Below are positions 25,952-34,120 of a DNA stretch of 64,000 bases, in pieces. Made by a program: the position numbers and the translations under genes. The notes under the pieces are model-generated. The model did no database searches. It was not told the origin of the DNA and saw nothing but the letters and a program-made list of their open reading frames with translations. This DNA is from CAVUPF01 sp963743285 (GTDB taxonomy: Bacteria; Actinomycetota; Thermoleophilia; Solirubrobacterales; 70-9): the NCBI GenBank assembly GCA_963743285.1, contig CAVUPF010000002.1, positions 310,001 through 374,000 of the forward strand. The letters are read 5' to 3'. The number at the start of each line of letters is the position of its first letter. Positions within the stretch are counted from its first letter, which is position 1.

Positions 25952-26742
25952 GCGGCAAGGCCGATGCTCCCTACCAGCGGGTCCGCGGCCACCTCGCCAA
26001 GCTGGGGATGGAGGCGGCGGCCGAGAGCCTGGCCGGCGAGCTGGAGGCGGCGCAGAAGGCCAAGCCCTCCTACGCGGAGTTCCTCGACTCGCTGCTCGGG
26101 CTCGAGGTCGCCGCGGTGCAGACCAAGAGCCACGAGCGCCGCCTGCGCCTCGCCGGCTTCCCCTCCCACCAGCGCCTGGGGGAGTTCGATTTCTCCGCCC
26201 AGCCCAACCTCGACCGGCGCCTGATCGAGGAACTGGCGACGCTGCGCTTCGTGCAGGAGCGCTCCAACGTCCTGTTGATCGGCCAACCGGGCGTCGGCAA
26301 GACGATGCTGGCGATCGCCTTGGGGCTGGAGGCGGTCGACGCCGGCCACCGCGTCTACTACACGACCGCCGCGGAGCTGGTGGCGAGGACCGCCAAGGCG
26401 GCGGCGGAGGGGCGTTGGGCGGCGACGATGCGCTTCTGGTCGGGGCCGGCCGTCCTCCTGATCGACGAGCTGGGATATCTGCCGATGCCTGGCGAAGCGG
26501 CCTCGCACCTGTTCCAGGTGATCAGCCGCCGCTACGAAAAAGGGGCCACCGTCCTGACCACCAACAGAGGGATCGCCAGCTGGGGCGAGATCTTCGAGGA
26601 CACGACCGTCGCCGCGGCGATCCTCGACCGCCTACTCCACCGAGCGACGGTCGTCCACATTGACGGCGAGAGCTACAGGATGCGGGCCCACCGCGAGACG
26701 CTCAAAGGCCTACGGGAGGGAGTCGCCGTCTCGCCGAGCTGA
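25948..26742 (+). CDS. istB: IS21-family helper ATPase IstB
   Basis: 264 residues from GTG 25948. AAA+ ATPase of the IstB/DnaC type: an N-terminal helical region (about 1-85), Walker A GQPGVGKTMLAIALG (about 110), Walker B VLLIDELGYLPM (about 170), and a sensor region TTNRGIASWGEIFED (about 205). It assembles on target DNA and activates IstA. The C-terminus (HIDGESYRMRAHRE) is shared with the partial istB at 63819-64000. Confidence 0.93.
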   Translation: MSGKADAPYQRVRGHLAKLGMEAAAESLAGELEAAQKAKPSYAEFLDSLLGLEVAAVQTKSHERRLRLAGFPSHQRLGEFDFSAQPNLDRRLIEELATLRFVQERSNVLLIGQPGVGKTMLAIALGLEAVDAGHRVYYTTAAELVARTAKAAAEGRWAATMRFWSGPAVLLIDELGYLPMPGEAASHLFQVISRRYEKGATVLTTNRGIASWGEIFEDTTVAAAILDRLLHRATVVHIDGESYRMRAHRETLKGLREGVAVSPS

Positions 26743-27193
26743 GCTGCAGCAACAGTCGGGGGGGACAGATCACCCTCGAAGCTCTCGCTCAGCGCCCCAG
26801 ATCGCCTCTCAGCGCCCCACTTCGAAGCTGGGAGGGGCCAATCGCCCCTACATCTGGCTTCCTGTCGATCCTCGGGGTTCCGTGGCTCACGTCAGCGAGC
26901 CGCAGACGCGGTTTCAGCCACTCGGGGAACCGCGGCCGGCGCCCGCAACAGGGTGGGGAATTTCCGTGATCGAAAGTGGGGAATTCTCGCGATCCTTGAC
27001 AACCCGAGAGCATCGACGGCTGCCTCACCGAGGCGCTTGACGCCAAGATGCCAGCAGCAAGGTGTCATGGTGAGACCACTCCTGAGTGACATCGGGTCCC
27101 GAGGACTGGTCCTACAGGACTCATTGCTTTTTAGCCGACAGTCCGCTTCGATAGGGCGATGCCGCCAGCTCAATTAAAGTGGACGGAAGACGT

Positions 27194-28000
27194 ATGAAGC
27201 GAGTCCGCAGGCGCACGGCGACCATAGTGTTCGCGTTGATCGCCGCGCTGAGTTGCGCCACGGCGGCCAGTGTCCTCGCCGTGAACTACGGGACCACGAT
27301 CCTGGCCGGCAACTTGGTGATCCACATCGAGGGCGCTCTCAGCCCGAAGGCGCTACCCAAGAACAAGATGGCTCCGGTCAGCTTCCATGCGAGCGCTTCG
27401 GTCTCAACCGCCAACGGCAGCCACGTCCCGCCAGCTCTGGGAGCCGAGCTGCAGGTCGACAAGCACATCAGTATCGACACCGCCGGACTGCCGGTCTGCA
27501 CTCCCGCCAAGATCGAGGCCTCCTCGCCCTCACAGGCTATGAAGGCTTGCGGGCCGGCCCTGATCGGAAAAGGCACCGCCGCCGCCCAGGTCGAATTCCC
27601 CGAATCGCTCCCCTTTACCGCCAAGGGCCCACTGCTTGCCTTCAACGGCCCGTCGGTCGGTGGCGGGTATGGAGGCCATGGCTATCCCGAGCAGCTCTAC
27701 TTCATCTACGTTTCCGTGCCGGCACCGACCGCTGTTGTGGTGGTCGCCAAGCTCTCAAAGGACACCGGCAAATACGGCTACAGGATCTCGATCGCGGTCC
27801 CTGTAATCGCCGGTGGCAGCGGCTCATTTACAAACGTTGAATTCAAGATTGACCGCAAATGGCCCTACAAGGGACAGATGCACTCCTACTTGAACGCAGA
27901 GTGCCCAGATGGACATTTCTTTAACCAAATCGAAGTTGATTACGGTGACGGCACTAACCTCAGCGGTTACCTGGTGAACAGCTGCCAGTCGAAGGGCTAG
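27194..28000 (+). CDS. secreted protein of unknown function (paralogue of 40042 gene)
   Basis: 268 residues from ATG 27194 with GGAAGAC just upstream. Signal peptide at about 9-31 (TATIVFALIAALSCATAASVLA). The mature protein shares an ordered set of motifs with the gene at 40042: AGNLVIHIEGALSPKALPKN, PFTAKGPLLAFNGP, VSVPAPTAVVVV, PVIAGGSGSF, and four conserved Cys spaced alike. It is beta-rich by pattern. No named domain recognised. It starts just beyond the right end of the IS21 element. Confidence 0.8.
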   Translation: MKRVRRRTATIVFALIAALSCATAASVLAVNYGTTILAGNLVIHIEGALSPKALPKNKMAPVSFHASASVSTANGSHVPPALGAELQVDKHISIDTAGLPVCTPAKIEASSPSQAMKACGPALIGKGTAAAQVEFPESLPFTAKGPLLAFNGPSVGGGYGGHGYPEQLYFIYVSVPAPTAVVVVAKLSKDTGKYGYRISIAVPVIAGGSGSFTNVEFKIDRKWPYKGQMHSYLNAECPDGHFFNQIEVDYGDGTNLSGYLVNSCQSKG

Positions 28001-28136
28001 CGCCGACAGCGCGCAGTAATGTTTATCTGACTCCTGCTGAGTTCGAGTCGGCCTCCGCAGTTTTCCGGTTTAGAGCTACCGCCTTGACAGGTGACAGTTC
28101 GGGCCTTGCATGCGTCAAGCGTCACGGGCGACCGGG

Positions 28137-28724
28137 TTACTGCTCAGCTTCGAGTTTTGCCTCCAGCCGCTCCAGCCATCCCTCTGCAAAGGCCATGAAG
28201 TCGCCAAGAAAGCGCGCCGACACAGCCAGGTAGTGGATGCCCAGTGACTCGAACGCTTCGGCGCGAGGGATGATTTCGCTGCGCAGCTCCTCCGCCAAGT
28301 TGTGATTGCGCTCACGCACCATCCCGATCAGCTTGAGCTGGTCCTCGCCCTCCAGCGCATCGGCGAAGAACACTCGCAGCAGCGCTTCGTCGCGCATCTG
28401 AGGCCGCGCCATCTTCGGTGAGCGCAACCAGGCACGCAGCGCCTCTTCGCCCTTGTCGGTGATCGCATAGGCGGAGCGGTTCCGGCGGCCCTGCGGATCG
28501 TCGTGCCGTACAAGCAGATCCGCGCCCTCCAGGCGCGCCAGCTCCGGATACACCTGCGCCAGCGAGATCGGCCAGAAGTTCTGAGTCGATCCATCTGCGG
28601 CTTTCTTGATCGCATACCCGGAGCTGATGCCAAGGCGAACCATGCCGAGGATCAGATAGGAGTGGGGCGTCAGCTTGATCGGCGCTGGCGACCGGGTGCC
28701 CGGGTTCGACTCGGTGGGGGTCAT
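28137..28724 (-). CDS. PadR-family transcriptional regulator
   Basis: 195 residues. N-terminal winged helix of the PadR type (LTPHSYLILGMVRLGISSGY, then AIKKAADGSTQNFWPISLAQ and VYPELARLEGADLLVRHDDP, with wing RRNRSAYAITDKGEEALRAWL) and a C-terminal helical dimerisation part, as in the longer PadR subfamily. PadR proteins are ligand- or phenolic-responsive repressors, usually controlling a neighbouring exporter or membrane gene. The divergent small membrane gene at 28865 is the obvious candidate, but this is inference. Confidence 0.9.
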   Translation of the reverse strand: MTPTESNPGTRSPAPIKLTPHSYLILGMVRLGISSGYAIKKAADGSTQNFWPISLAQVYPELARLEGADLLVRHDDPQGRRNRSAYAITDKGEEALRAWLRSPKMARPQMRDEALLRVFFADALEGEDQLKLIGMVRERNHNLAEELRSEIIPRAEAFESLGIHYLAVSARFLGDFMAFAEGWLERLEAKLEAEQ

Positions 28725-28864
28725 TGTTCAATGGCGAGTCGGTTCACGTGATAGATCGATCTTGTCATATCGGAAAGAAGGGTTGTGTGCGAGCACGAGC
28801 TCCGGATCGGTGACGAGGACACCGTGACCGCATAGACCATCCGTCACGTAGTCTTGGGCATCAG

Positions 28865-29068
28865 ATGGGTGATCGGAAATCGGCCCCGCCCGAGCTTAAG
28901 GACCGCCGCCTCGCGGTCTTCACTCTGCTGGTCGCCTCGTTCGGCGCCGGCTACGTCGCCGCTCAGCTAATCGGCGGGTTGGTTGGGGCCGCCGCGATGT
29001 TTGCGCTGTTACTGTTGCCGGCGTTCCGGGACCCCGTGCTGCGGTTGATGGAGCTGCTGATTCCATAG
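28865..29068 (+). CDS. small two-pass membrane protein
   Basis: 67 residues: a charged N-terminus (PPELKDRRL) and two hydrophobic segments (VFTLLVASFGAGYVAAQLIG and GAAAMFALLLLPAF). Divergent from the PadR gene with 140 bases between them. Ribosome binding site weak. No family recognised. Confidence 0.5.
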   Translation: MGDRKSAPPELKDRRLAVFTLLVASFGAGYVAAQLIGGLVGAAAMFALLLLPAFRDPVLRLMELLIP

Positions 29069-29101
29069 CTCCCGAATTGTTGTCAGCTCTTTGGCGAGTC
29101 C

Positions 29102-29470
29102 TTACGACCTCTCGCCACGCGCGACGAAGTAGGTGAGGCCGCTCCACTCGGCGGGGTCGGAGCGCTCCTCGAACAGATTCTCAAGGACGCGAAGGATCGT
29201 CCCGAACTCTCCGTGGTCGATCCCGACGACGGTCGCGCAGCCGGCATGAGCGCTCCCGGCTTCGGCCCAGCGCCGCATGATGTCGGGGAAGTCCTTGACG
29301 TCGAAGGTGACCAGGACGCGTTCCTCAGCGCTCGCCAGGGCCAAGAGCGCCTCATCGGCCCAACCGTCGAGCTCACGCTGCTCATCCGCGGCGAGGACAT
29401 CGTGACCGCGACCGCGCAAGGGCTCGGCGATCCGGGTCCCCGAGAGATGAGCGTCAAGCAGCAGGCGCAA
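29102..29470 (-). CDS. DUF5615 PIN-like toxin
   Basis: 122 residues. Begins MRLLLDAHLSGTRIAEPLRG, with ADEQRELDGWADEALLALA and RVLVTFDVKDFPDI: the acidic residues (LLDAHLS, DxxxADE, TFDVKDF) are those of the PIN-like DUF5615 fold, a minimal RNase-type toxin. It lies 6 bases downstream of a DUF433-type antitoxin, the standard partner. An RNase acting on tRNA or mRNA is inferred from related PIN toxins. Confidence 0.82.
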   Translation of the reverse strand: MRLLLDAHLSGTRIAEPLRGRGHDVLAADEQRELDGWADEALLALASAEERVLVTFDVKDFPDIMRRWAEAGSAHAGCATVVGIDHGEFGTILRVLENLFEERSDPAEWSGLTYFVARGERS

Positions 29471-29476
29471 TGCGCG

Positions 29477-29902
29477 TTACTTCGCGGCGGGCGTATAGAC
29501 GTCGATGAATGGGTATTCGGCGCGCAGCTCAGCAAGAGGGCGGCGCTGGAGAGCGATCGCCTCGTCGATTTCCTCGGGAAAGCGCTCGTAGTAAGCCAGG
29601 GCGAGCCGGATTTGCCGCTCGTCCAGGTTGCCGGCCGCGACCATCGTCTCGACCGACCCCACGTCGCGGTACGCGTCGATCAGCTGCCAGACGTCCAGCG
29701 CCGTCCCTATCACCCAAGGGCGCCGCTCCCAGTCCACTCCTCGGAAGGCGATGCCGGGGAACATCCGGGTTCGCAGCGCCTCCTCGGCGAGCCCCTCGAT
29801 CACCGCCCCTTTGCTGCGGTGCGTACGCCGTGCCTCGGCGCTGATCAGCTCATCGGTATCCGGCGATATGCGGATGCTGAACGGCTTGGACTTGGCTGTC
29901 AC
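29477..29902 (-). CDS. antitoxin: ribbon-helix-helix plus DUF433 region
   Basis: 141 residues from GTG 29902. N-terminal ribbon-helix-helix segment (FSIRISPDTDELISAEARRT) for operator binding, then a DUF433-like region (RMFPGIAFRGVDWERRPWVI, DVWQLIDAYRDVG, NLDERQIRLALAYYERFPEE). Antitoxin first, toxin second, 6 bases apart, as expected for a toxin-antitoxin operon. The message appears leaderless (see promoter at 29909). Confidence 0.85.
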   Translation of the reverse strand: MTAKSKPFSIRISPDTDELISAEARRTHRSKGAVIEGLAEEALRTRMFPGIAFRGVDWERRPWVIGTALDVWQLIDAYRDVGSVETMVAAGNLDERQIRLALAYYERFPEEIDEAIALQRRPLAELRAEYPFIDVYTPAAK

Positions 29903-29938
29903 AAAGACAGTGTAACACGCTAATTACAAAGTATTCAA
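29903..29938 (-). promoter_or_regulatory. leaderless promoter and candidate operator of the DUF433/DUF5615 operon
   Basis: Read on the minus strand: TTGAAT (-35, 29938-29933), 18 bases, TACACT (-10, 29914-29909), 6 bases, then the GTG start. Transcription would begin at or next to the start codon. GTGTTACAC, a 9-base palindrome with odd centre, overlaps the -10 and could be the antitoxin operator. Confidence 0.5.
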
Positions 29939-30105
29939 CTTCTGCGACGAGGGACAACTCGCAGCTTCTCCAACGGCGCCAAGACCGCCCGCTCGCTTCG
30001 TTCGACCTTCCGATGTCGAGGGAGTGCGGAGCTTCTACCCACTCGACAATCCACGCTGGCCTTCGCCAAGTCGCCGCGACAAAACCCACACTGGTCCGCC
30101 GCCCG

Positions 30106-30558
30106 CTACTCGAGCGAGCCGGCTGGCGCCAGCCAGATCGACTCGAACTCCATCACCTCCGCGAGCGTGTCGTAGTCGCGGTCATAGTGGAGCACGGCGG
30201 CGCCCAGCTCCTGCGCCGTGGCCGCCAGGAGATAGTCGACGATCGGCAGACGCTGGGCGCCGGAGGAGCGCTGGGCAAGCGTCCGCATCCCGGCCTCGGC
30301 GGCGCGGATGACACCGGCGGTGAGAGGAGCGGCTCGCATTGCCGAAAGCTCCTCGGTGAGTTCGTCGAAGATCTGATCGTTGCGAGCGATGAGCAGAAAC
30401 TCAAGTCGAGCAATCGGGGAGACCCGAAGTCGCCCTCCGAACAGGGCCTCCAACCAGCGGGCATGCACGCTCGGATGCCCGACCCGCGACCAAGCCGAGG
30501 TGTCGAGCACGAGCGGCAGCTCGCCCCAAGAGTGGCCCCTACCGGATCGGCCAGGCAC
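30106..30558 (-). CDS. vapC: VapC-like PIN-domain toxin
   Basis: 150 residues. PIN signature at the N-terminus (LVLDTSAWSRVG), the mid Glu (SPIARLEFLLIARN), and the late acidic pair (LPIVDYLLAATAQE, VLHYDRDYDTLAEV). PIN toxins are Mg-dependent RNases. It overlaps the upstream antitoxin gene by 20 bases if ATG 30558 is the start; the PIN core begins about 15 residues later, so a later start is possible. Confidence 0.85.
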   Translation of the reverse strand: MPGRSGRGHSWGELPLVLDTSAWSRVGHPSVHARWLEALFGGRLRVSPIARLEFLLIARNDQIFDELTEELSAMRAAPLTAGVIRAAEAGMRTLAQRSSGAQRLPIVDYLLAATAQELGAAVLHYDRDYDTLAEVMEFESIWLAPAGSLE

Positions 30559-30820
30559 GGTGCTTGCCCTCGCGCAGCAGGTCCAAGTCGATTCCTGCGC
30601 TCTCGGGCTCCTCGAGGCGAGCCGCCAAGCGCTCCAAGAGCTGCCGGCGTCGGACTTCGCTCAGCGGTTCGGCGGCGAGCTGGCGCGCGCCGGCGATCGC
30701 CAGCTCGCGCACCGCCTGAGAGCGGGGCAGGCCGGGCGGCAGGTGAGGCTCCGCGGCCGCCAGCGCGTCTGCCAGCTCGGGGTCCTCGGTGACCTGGATG
30801 CGGTGGTGTCGGGTCGGCAC
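30539..30820 (-). CDS. antitoxin of the 30106-30558 PIN toxin
   Basis: 93 residues from GTG 30820 (VPTRHHRIQVTEDPELADAL). A short beta-strand plus helix N-terminus followed by helical, Arg/Glu-rich C-terminus (RRRQLLERLAARLEE) and a toxin-neutralising tail. Chosen over longer upstream starts because the leaderless -10 lies exactly 6 bases before this GTG. Family not named with certainty; role from position. Confidence 0.7.
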   Translation of the reverse strand: MPTRHHRIQVTEDPELADALAAAEPHLPPGLPRSQAVRELAIAGARQLAAEPLSEVRRRQLLERLAARLEEPESAGIDLDLLREGKHRAWPIR

Positions 30821-30826
30821 AAAACC

Positions 30827-30848
30827 AGTGTACCACCGGGGTACCACC
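30827..30848 (-). promoter_or_regulatory. leaderless promoter and repeat operator of the 30.5-kb toxin-antitoxin operon
   Basis: On the minus strand TACACT (-10, 30832-30827) lies 6 bases before the GTG start, the same arrangement and almost the same sequence as at 29909. Two direct copies of GTACCACC (30830-30837 and 30841-30848, 11-base period) overlap it and are a plausible antitoxin binding site. The -35 is weak. Confidence 0.5.
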
Positions 30849-30875
30849 AACGGGCGTGCGCTCGAGCCCGCCAGG

Positions 30876-30955
30876 GTCGGCTTGAGCGGAGTCGGGCACC
30901 GAGGCCGGTGGCCGGCCCCGAACACAAGCGGTACGCCTTCCGCCGCGGCCTCGAT
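30876..30955 (+). repeat. 80-bp direct repeat, copy 1
   Basis: About 90 percent identical by eye to 31883-31962, same length and orientation; core GAACACAAGCGGTACGCCTT. The two copies flank the region containing the second vapC pair. In one frame the repeat reads EHKRYAFRRGLD, but no gene is evident. Confidence 0.75.
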
Positions 30956-31098
30956 GGCGGGGCCCCAACTCATCGACCCTCACAAGCATCGCCGCCACGC
31001 AAAGCGCGGGAGGCGCCGGTGAGCAGCCGGGTCAGGTTGGCGGGTTCACCCGCGACGGGCAGACGGGAAGGCCGCGAGTTCTCCAGGCGCTGTATCCC

Positions 31099-31449
31099 TC
31101 ACCACACGACCTCGACGTCGTAGCGGTGCATCTCGCTGTCATCCGATACGAGAGCGATGCCCTCGACCGCAGACTGTGCGATCAGCAGCCGATCGAAGGG
31201 GTCGCGGTGGTGCAGCGGCAGCGAGCCGGCGCGGTCGGCATGGCGGGCGGTGATCGGCACCAGCTCGACCGCAGCAAGTTCGAGCTGCGCCAGGAAATCG
31301 CCTGGCGCATCGAGCTTGCCCAGACGGCGCTTGATCGCTACCTCCCAGACTGTCACGGCGCTGACCACGACTCTCGCCCCCTGCGCACCGATCGCCGCCC
31401 TTGCCCTTGCCCCGATGCGGTCGGCTTCACCGGCCATCCACCACAACAC
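31099..31449 (-). CDS. vapC: VapC-like PIN-domain toxin (Phd-partnered)
   Basis: PIN toxin: VVSAVTVWEVAIKRRLGKLD, ITARHADRAGSLPLHHRDPF and DRLLIAQSAVEGIALVSDD are characteristic of the VapC group paired with Phd/YefM antitoxins. From GTG 31449 the protein is 116 residues and lacks the expected first PIN motif; reading upstream in frame from CTG 31476 adds TLLLDTHVV, restoring it and overlapping the antitoxin stop by 4 bases. The real start is probably that CTG (or another non-standard start). Confidence 0.85.
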   Translation of the reverse strand: MLWWMAGEADRIGARARAAIGAQGARVVVSAVTVWEVAIKRRLGKLDAPGDFLAQLELAAVELVPITARHADRAGSLPLHHRDPFDRLLIAQSAVEGIALVSDDSEMHRYDVEVVW

Positions 31450-31472
31450 GACGTGGGTGTCGAGCAGCAGCG

Positions 31473-31712
31473 TCAGGAAGCGCCCAACGCCTCGGCGAGC
31501 TCGTCGGGCAGCTCGTCGAAGTCCTCCGCGATCCGTACCCGCCCGCGCCAGACGCCGGCCAGCGAGCCGAATCCCTCACCGCCGTGCTCGGGGACCAGGC
31601 GAACGGCCGGTTGCCCACGGCGCGTCAGCACGATCTCCTCGCCCCCCAGCGCCCGCTCGACGAGCTGGGAGAGGTGCGTCTTGGCGTCGTGCATGCCCAC
31701 CCGGGTAGCCAT
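31473..31712 (-). CDS. Phd/YefM-type antitoxin
   Basis: 79 residues. MATRVGMHDAKTHLSQLVER, then GEEIVLTRRGQPAVRLVP: the Phd/YefM fold that binds its own promoter and covers the VapC active site with its C-terminus. A -10-like TATCCT lies 7 bases before the ATG, again a leaderless layout. Toxin gene follows with overlap. Confidence 0.9.
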   Translation of the reverse strand: MATRVGMHDAKTHLSQLVERALGGEEIVLTRRGQPAVRLVPEHGGEGFGSLAGVWRGRVRIAEDFDELPDELAEALGAS

Positions 31713-31882
31713 CCACCACAGGATATCAGGACTTAGCTATCAATCTAGCTAGACGACCGAGAGGGGACCGTCGATCCCCCTCAGATGAACCCCCGCTCCC
31801 GAGTCCCGGTCGGAGTTGTTCGCCTGGGGCCCCGGGCGGGAACCCTCGCCTTCCTCGTGTCGTGCCGCCCGGACCTGCTCAG

Positions 31883-31962
31883 GCCGGCTTGTGCGGAACC
31901 GGGCGCCGAGGCCGGTGGTCGGCTCCGAACACAAGCGGTACGCCTTCCGCCGCGGTCTCGAT
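31883..31962 (+). repeat. 80-bp direct repeat, copy 2
   Basis: Copy 2 of the repeat at 30876-30955; differences are scattered single bases, with no gaps. Between 31713 and 32099 there is no gene other than this repeat and the antitoxin promoter. Confidence 0.75.
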
Positions 31963-32099
31963 AAGCGCGGCCGATGCCGGGAGTCAAGGGCGCCAAGCTC
32001 GCCGTCAAGTCGGGCGGGCAGGCCGCCGGCGCGCGCAACTTTCCCCTCCCGGCCGTAGTTTGAGCGTGTGCATCCAGCGAGGCGGGGGAGAGGTGGGCG

Positions 32100-33434
32100 G
32101 TGAAGCGCAACAGGAAGCTCGGGACCTTGGCCGTTGCCCTCGGCGCGCTGTCCTGCCTCGCCTCGATGGCCGTCCTCCCGGCGAGCGCCCTGGGCTCCTC
32201 GACCTGGGCCGTCACCGATCTCGGTCTCAGCGGCGAAGAAACCATCTTCGGGATGTCCTGCCCGTCGAGCTCATTCTGCGTCGGTGTCGGCCTGCAGGGC
32301 ACGGTCGTGACCTCGACCGACCCGACCGGCGGCGCCGGCGCCTGGTCGATCTCCCACGTCTCTCTGAGCGAACGCCTCAAGGGCATCCTCCGCGGCGTCT
32401 CCTGCCCTTCGGAATCGCTCTGCGTCGCCGTCGATCACAGCGGCGGCGTCTTCACCACCACCGAACCGGCCGGCGGCGCCTGGAGGGCAGCCCGCATCCC
32501 CAGCGCGAAGTCGCTCTTCGCCGTCTCCTGCGCCTCGAGCTCCCAGTGCGTGGCGGTCGGCTTTGAAGGAGAGGTCCTCAGCTCGACCGACCCGACCGGC
32601 GGCGCCGGCGCTTGGACGATCACCAATTTGCCCGAACCGCTCGGGCTGCACGCGATCTCCTGCCTCGGCGGCTCGCTCTGCGTCGCCGGCGACTCGGCGG
32701 GGGACCTGGTCACCTCGACCGAACCCACCTCCGGGCCGGCAGCTTGGAGCGTCGCGGACGAGCCGGACGGTCTCAACCCCCTCCTCGGCGTCTCCTGTGC
32801 CAGCGCGGCGCTTTGTGCTGCGGGCAACGCCGGCAACGTCCTCACCTCCACCGCTCCGACCGCCGGCACCGCGGCATGGACGCCCACACCGCTCGCCTCG
32901 AGATTCCAGGTCGTCGCCGCCTCCTGCCCGACCACCACCCTCTGCGCGGCGACGACCAACAACGGCGAAGTCACCGCCTCCCACAACCCGACCGGGGGCT
33001 CGGCGGCGTGGTTCACGGTGCGGCTCATTCCCGGTGTCACCAACGCGCTCTTCGGCCTCTCCTGCCCCTCGGAATCACTCTGCGTCGGCGCCGGCAAGTA
33101 CGGCCAGATGATCACCTCGACCGATCCGGGCGAAGGACCGCCCGTCGCGCCGCCGCCTCCTCCACCCCCCGGCACGAGGCTGCTCGGCCGCCCGCGCCAC
33201 AGGGTCTGGATCGGAGCCCACCCGAAGAAGGCCAGTGTCCGCTTCCGCTTTCGCGCCGAGGGTGAAGCCGTCGAGTTCAGGTGCAAGCTCGACCACCACC
33301 CGCTCACTCCCTGTCGCTCGCCGAAGGGCTACCGGGCGTGGGTGGGCAGGCACGTCTTCAGGGTCGGGGCCGTCGGCCCGACCGGGCTCAGCGGCCCAAC
33401 CGTGTCCTTCCACTTCAGCGTCGCTCGCAGGTAG
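32100..33434 (+). CDS. secreted repeat protein, beta-propeller-like, with Ig-like C-terminal domain
   Basis: 444 residues from GTG 32100, preceded by GGGGGAGAGG. Signal peptide about 7-32. Then seven repeats of about 42 residues, each with SCPSxSLCVAV, a Gly-Asx turn, and TSTDPTGGAGAW; this predicts a propeller stabilised by a disulfide per blade. A Pro-rich linker (PPPPPPPG, about 350) leads to a C-terminal domain with FRCKLDHHPLTPCRSPKGY and HVFRVGAVGPTG, the Ig-like module often found at the end of secreted actinobacterial proteins. Function unknown, extracellular. Confidence 0.85.
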   Translation: MKRNRKLGTLAVALGALSCLASMAVLPASALGSSTWAVTDLGLSGEETIFGMSCPSSSFCVGVGLQGTVVTSTDPTGGAGAWSISHVSLSERLKGILRGVSCPSESLCVAVDHSGGVFTTTEPAGGAWRAARIPSAKSLFAVSCASSSQCVAVGFEGEVLSSTDPTGGAGAWTITNLPEPLGLHAISCLGGSLCVAGDSAGDLVTSTEPTSGPAAWSVADEPDGLNPLLGVSCASAALCAAGNAGNVLTSTAPTAGTAAWTPTPLASRFQVVAASCPTTTLCAATTNNGEVTASHNPTGGSAAWFTVRLIPGVTNALFGLSCPSESLCVGAGKYGQMITSTDPGEGPPVAPPPPPPPGTRLLGRPRHRVWIGAHPKKASVRFRFRAEGEAVEFRCKLDHHPLTPCRSPKGYRAWVGRHVFRVGAVGPTGLSGPTVSFHFSVARR

Positions 33435-33613
33435 CGGCGCTTCGCCTCCGGGCAGCGGCGCCCAACCTGCCACGCACATACTGCAACGGCGCAGTGGCGG
33501 CGAAGGCCCGAGGGAGTCGTCGAGAAGGCGAGCGCAGCGCGTGGCGCTGGGGACGCGGCGGCGCTGATCGGCGACGCCAGCAATGTGCAGCGGGCCGGAG
33601 TCGCGAAAACCGG

Positions 33614-34120
33614 CTATTCCAGATAAGGCGCGATCCAGGCGCTGTAGGGCCCGATGAAGTCCTGAGCAGCCGGTAGGACCAACTTGACGGCTTCGTGGAG
33701 GCGGCCGGCTTTGACCGCTACATATTCGTGCTCGACCGCTGATCTGGCTTTCTGGGCTCGCTTGAGGCGATTGCAGAGCGCGGCGCTGATCACGCCCTCT
33801 GCCTTCAACGCGTCGAAGGTTCGTGCGGCGTCACCCTGGTGGCTTTTTGGGAGCTCCAATTCGGCCAGTTTCGAGCCGTATACGGCAAGCTCCACCACGT
33901 AGTTCTGAACACGGCTGAAGGCCCGTTCGACGGCCTGGACCTTGTTGTAGGCCTTGATTCCCGACTTCCGTTCGAAGGCCGGTTTGAACTCGGTCAGCTT
34001 GAAGTCCTCGCCGAACTCCTCCATCGCGCTTTGCAGCGCTTCGATCTGCAGCGGCAAGTCCTCGAGGCGCGCGTTCACTTCGCTGCGCAGCATTTCCAAG
34101 GTCTCTTTCTTGGCGGCCAT
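33614..34120 (-). CDS. hepT: HepT-like HEPN toxin (RNase)
   Basis: 168 residues, all-helical. Carries RSAVEHEY near residue 130, matching the RX4HXY catalytic motif of HepT toxins, whose Tyr is the target of modification by the partner. Its ATG overlaps the stop of the nucleotidyltransferase gene (TGATG). HEPN toxins of this type cleave RNA. Confidence 0.85.
   Translation of the reverse strand: MAAKKETLEMLRSEVNARLEDLPLQIEALQSAMEEFGEDFKLTEFKPAFERKSGIKAYNKVQAVERAFSRVQNYVVELAVYGSKLAELELPKSHQGDAARTFDALKAEGVISAALCNRLKRAQKARSAVEHEYVAVKAGRLHEAVKLVLPAAQDFIGPYSAWIAPYLE

Larger units (their letters stand above)
22193..26998 (+). mobile_element. IS21-family element carrying a group II intron in its leader
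   Basis: istA, a small middle ORF and istB in one direction, bounded by related terminal repeats. At the right end two copies of GGGGAATT lie at about 26954-26992 (GGGTGGGGAATTTCCGTGAT and GTGGGGAATTCTCGCGATC); at the left end the inverted counterpart CGATCACAGGAATTCCCCAG is at about 22223-22242, with a weaker outer copy at 22199-22215. Multiple terminal repeats are usual for IS21. The end positions are approximate and I could not identify a target duplication. The right terminus recurs, inverted, at 63571-63623. Confidence 0.75.
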
